Of a stretch of DNA of 48,800 bases, positions 47,946-48,800 are shown piece after piece; within the stretch, counting starts at the first letter, position 1; every line of letters begins with the position of its first letter. This stretch comes from Pseudideonella sakaiensis. GTDB taxonomy: Bacteria > Pseudomonadota > Gammaproteobacteria > Burkholderiales > Burkholderiaceae_C. The notes beneath the pieces were generated by a model. That model had not been told where the DNA came from. It saw only the letters and a list, made by a program, of their open reading frames with translations, and made no database searches. The stretch lies in contig NZ_BBYR01000082.1 in the NCBI RefSeq assembly GCF_001293525.1, positions 1 through 48,800 of the forward strand, written 5' to 3'. The position numbers and the translations under genes are program-made.

Positions 47946-48800
47946 TCAGCGGCCGGCGCTCAGCGTCGCGCCGTTCAGCTGCAGCGAGGTGGCCTCGATC
48001 AGCTGCGTGCCGCCCGAGCTCACCGACAGCGTCTTGGCCAGCGCGCCGCTGCCGACCACGATCCAGTTCGTCGTCACGTCGGCCGGCGTGGCCGGCGCCC
48101 AGTTCTCGAACTTGCAGGCCTGGTAGGTGCCCGCCGGCACCGTGACCGACTCGATGCCGACGAAGCGCACCACGTCGCTGATCGTCGCCGTGTTGGTCGT
48201 CGTGCTGCCCGGCGTGCCGAACAGCCCGCCCGTGGTCGTGGTGGTGGTGCCGGTGTAGGTCTGCGTGATCTGCTGGCCGGCCGACAGCGTGTTGCGGCGA
48301 TCGACCCAGGGCGGGTTGTAGACCGTCTTCGAATTCGAGGTCACCGTGAAGCCGGCGACGGTGACCGGGGCCGAGACGATCGCGCCGTAGTTGGTCACCT
48401 CGCCATTCGCCGCCGCCCGGTTGTAGGCCTTGACCTCGGTGGAGATCGTCGTCGTCAGGCCGGCGATGGTGTTGGTGCCGTTCGTCGTCGCGACGATCTC
48501 GCGCGCCGTCGCACCTTCGAAGCTCGTCAGGCCGCCGACCGTGGCCACCACGGTCTGGGTGCCGGTGATGATGCCGCTGTAGTTGAAGACCGAGCGCAGC
48601 ACCGTGCCCTGCGTCTCGGACAGCGCCAGGTTGAAGCACTGGCTGGCCGAGGCCGGCGCAGGGGCCGGCGCCGGGGTCGGCGCAGGAGCGGGTGCCGGGG
48701 TCGGCGCGGGAGCCGGCGCCGGGGTCGGCGCAGGCGCGGGCGCCGGGGTCGGTGCGGGAGCGGGTGCCGGGGTCGGCGCGGGAGCGGGCGCCGGGGTCGG
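47946..48800 (-). CDS. Hypothetical exported protein with Pro/Ala/Thr repeat linker (partial)
   Basis: The 5' end lies beyond the window; the frame is open to base 48800. The visible 284 residues start with at least six copies of an 8-residue PAPAPAPT-type repeat, then ASASQCFNLALSETQG, and a Thr/Val/Gly-rich beta-strand domain. Sequences such as YTGTTTTTTGG and SVTVPAGTYQACKFENW are present; the latter resembles strands of secreted proteins in this order. There is one Cys on each side (QCFN, ACKF), possibly a disulfide. The repeat is a likely spacer behind a signal or lipoprotein N-terminus. Function unknown. A GTG at 48602 should not be taken as the start, since coding continues upstream. 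Confidence 0.75.
   Translation of the reverse strand, partial: PTPAPAPAPTPAPAPAPTPAPAPAPTPAPAPAPTPAPAPAPTPAPAPAPASASQCFNLALSETQGTVLRSVFNYSGIITGTQTVVATVGGLTSFEGATAREIVATTNGTNTIAGLTTTISTEVKAYNRAAANGEVTNYGAIVSAPVTVAGFTVTSNSKTVYNPPWVDRRNTLSAGQQITQTYTGTTTTTTGGLFGTPGSTTTNTATISDVVRFVGIESVTVPAGTYQACKFENWAPATPADVTTNWIVVGSGALAKTLSVSSGGTQLIEATSLQLNGATLSAGR
48655..48800. repeat. 24-base tandem repeat, six copies, coding
   Basis: Six consecutive 24-base units (48655-48798) plus two bases, of the type ggcgcrggvgcsggygccgg followed by ggtc. Differences fall almost all in third codon positions on the minus strand, so the encoded Pro/Ala/Thr octapeptide is constant. The array continues out of the window. Confidence 0.9.

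Noticed and set aside
48655-48800. Tandem array as a CRISPR or non-coding repeat.
   Set aside because: There are no spacers, units are contiguous, and variation is at third codon positions in an open frame on the minus strand.

Overview
The window is very GC-rich, almost entirely coding (no gap above 240 bases), with short 4-8 base overlaps between co-oriented genes. The gene set (lptAB, DsbA, SPOR protein-argS, malate synthase G, HemP, a general porin, two-gene isoquinoline-oxidoreductase-type enzyme, purB, pyrF) is that of a Burkholderiales betaproteobacterium. bchE and bchJ make it a bacteriochlorophyll producer, most like Rubrivivax and relatives. This assignment is by reading, not by database search.

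Layout. 0.1-4.9 kb: minus-strand housekeeping genes (lptB, lptA, dsbA, SPOR protein, argS). 5.0-6.9 kb: Ser/Thr kinase fused to a cyclic-nucleotide-binding-like domain, then a triple-PsiF-repeat secreted protein. 6.9-11 kb: LysR regulator divergent from a 2-haloacid dehalogenase and malate synthase G. 11.2-13.1 kb: duplicated DUF4394 lipoprotein and hemP with a Fur-like site. 13.2-19.3 kb: two tandem geranylgeranyl-reductase-family flavoproteins, a class II glutamine amidotransferase, a LytTR response regulator and an M14 peptidase. 19.4-23.5 kb: porin and a periplasmic molybdenum hydroxylase pair. 23.5-28.1 kb (minus): bchE-bchJ-purB-pyrF, with two PpsR/CrtJ-like palindromes upstream of bchE.

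28.3-48 kb is a nucleoside/nucleobase region. It holds two complete BMP-type nucleoside ABC transporters (one plus-strand, one minus-strand), purine nucleoside phosphorylase, adenosine deaminase, an Fe(II)/2-oxoglutarate dioxygenase, and URC1-like and URC4-like (DUF1688) uracil-catabolism proteins. A plausible flow is: nucleosides imported, adenosine deaminated to inosine, inosine phosphorolysed to base plus ribose-1-phosphate, and uracil opened through the URC route. Two accessory modules sit inside it. One is a minus-strand type VI secretion lipase/immunity cassette (29.3-32.5 kb), which separates the first transporter's binding protein from its ATPase and permeases. The other is a vapBC-like toxin-antitoxin pair (36.9-37.5 kb). 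The window ends inside a gene whose N-terminal part is a 24-base tandem repeat coding a Pro/Ala/Thr linker.

The most interesting items are the interrupted transporter operon with its orphan T6SS effector cassette, the bchE promoter architecture and the coupling of bchJ to purB, the kinase fusion, the tandem flavoproteins, and the dioxygenase packed against adenosine deaminase. No tRNA, rRNA, CRISPR array, insertion sequence or riboswitch was seen.
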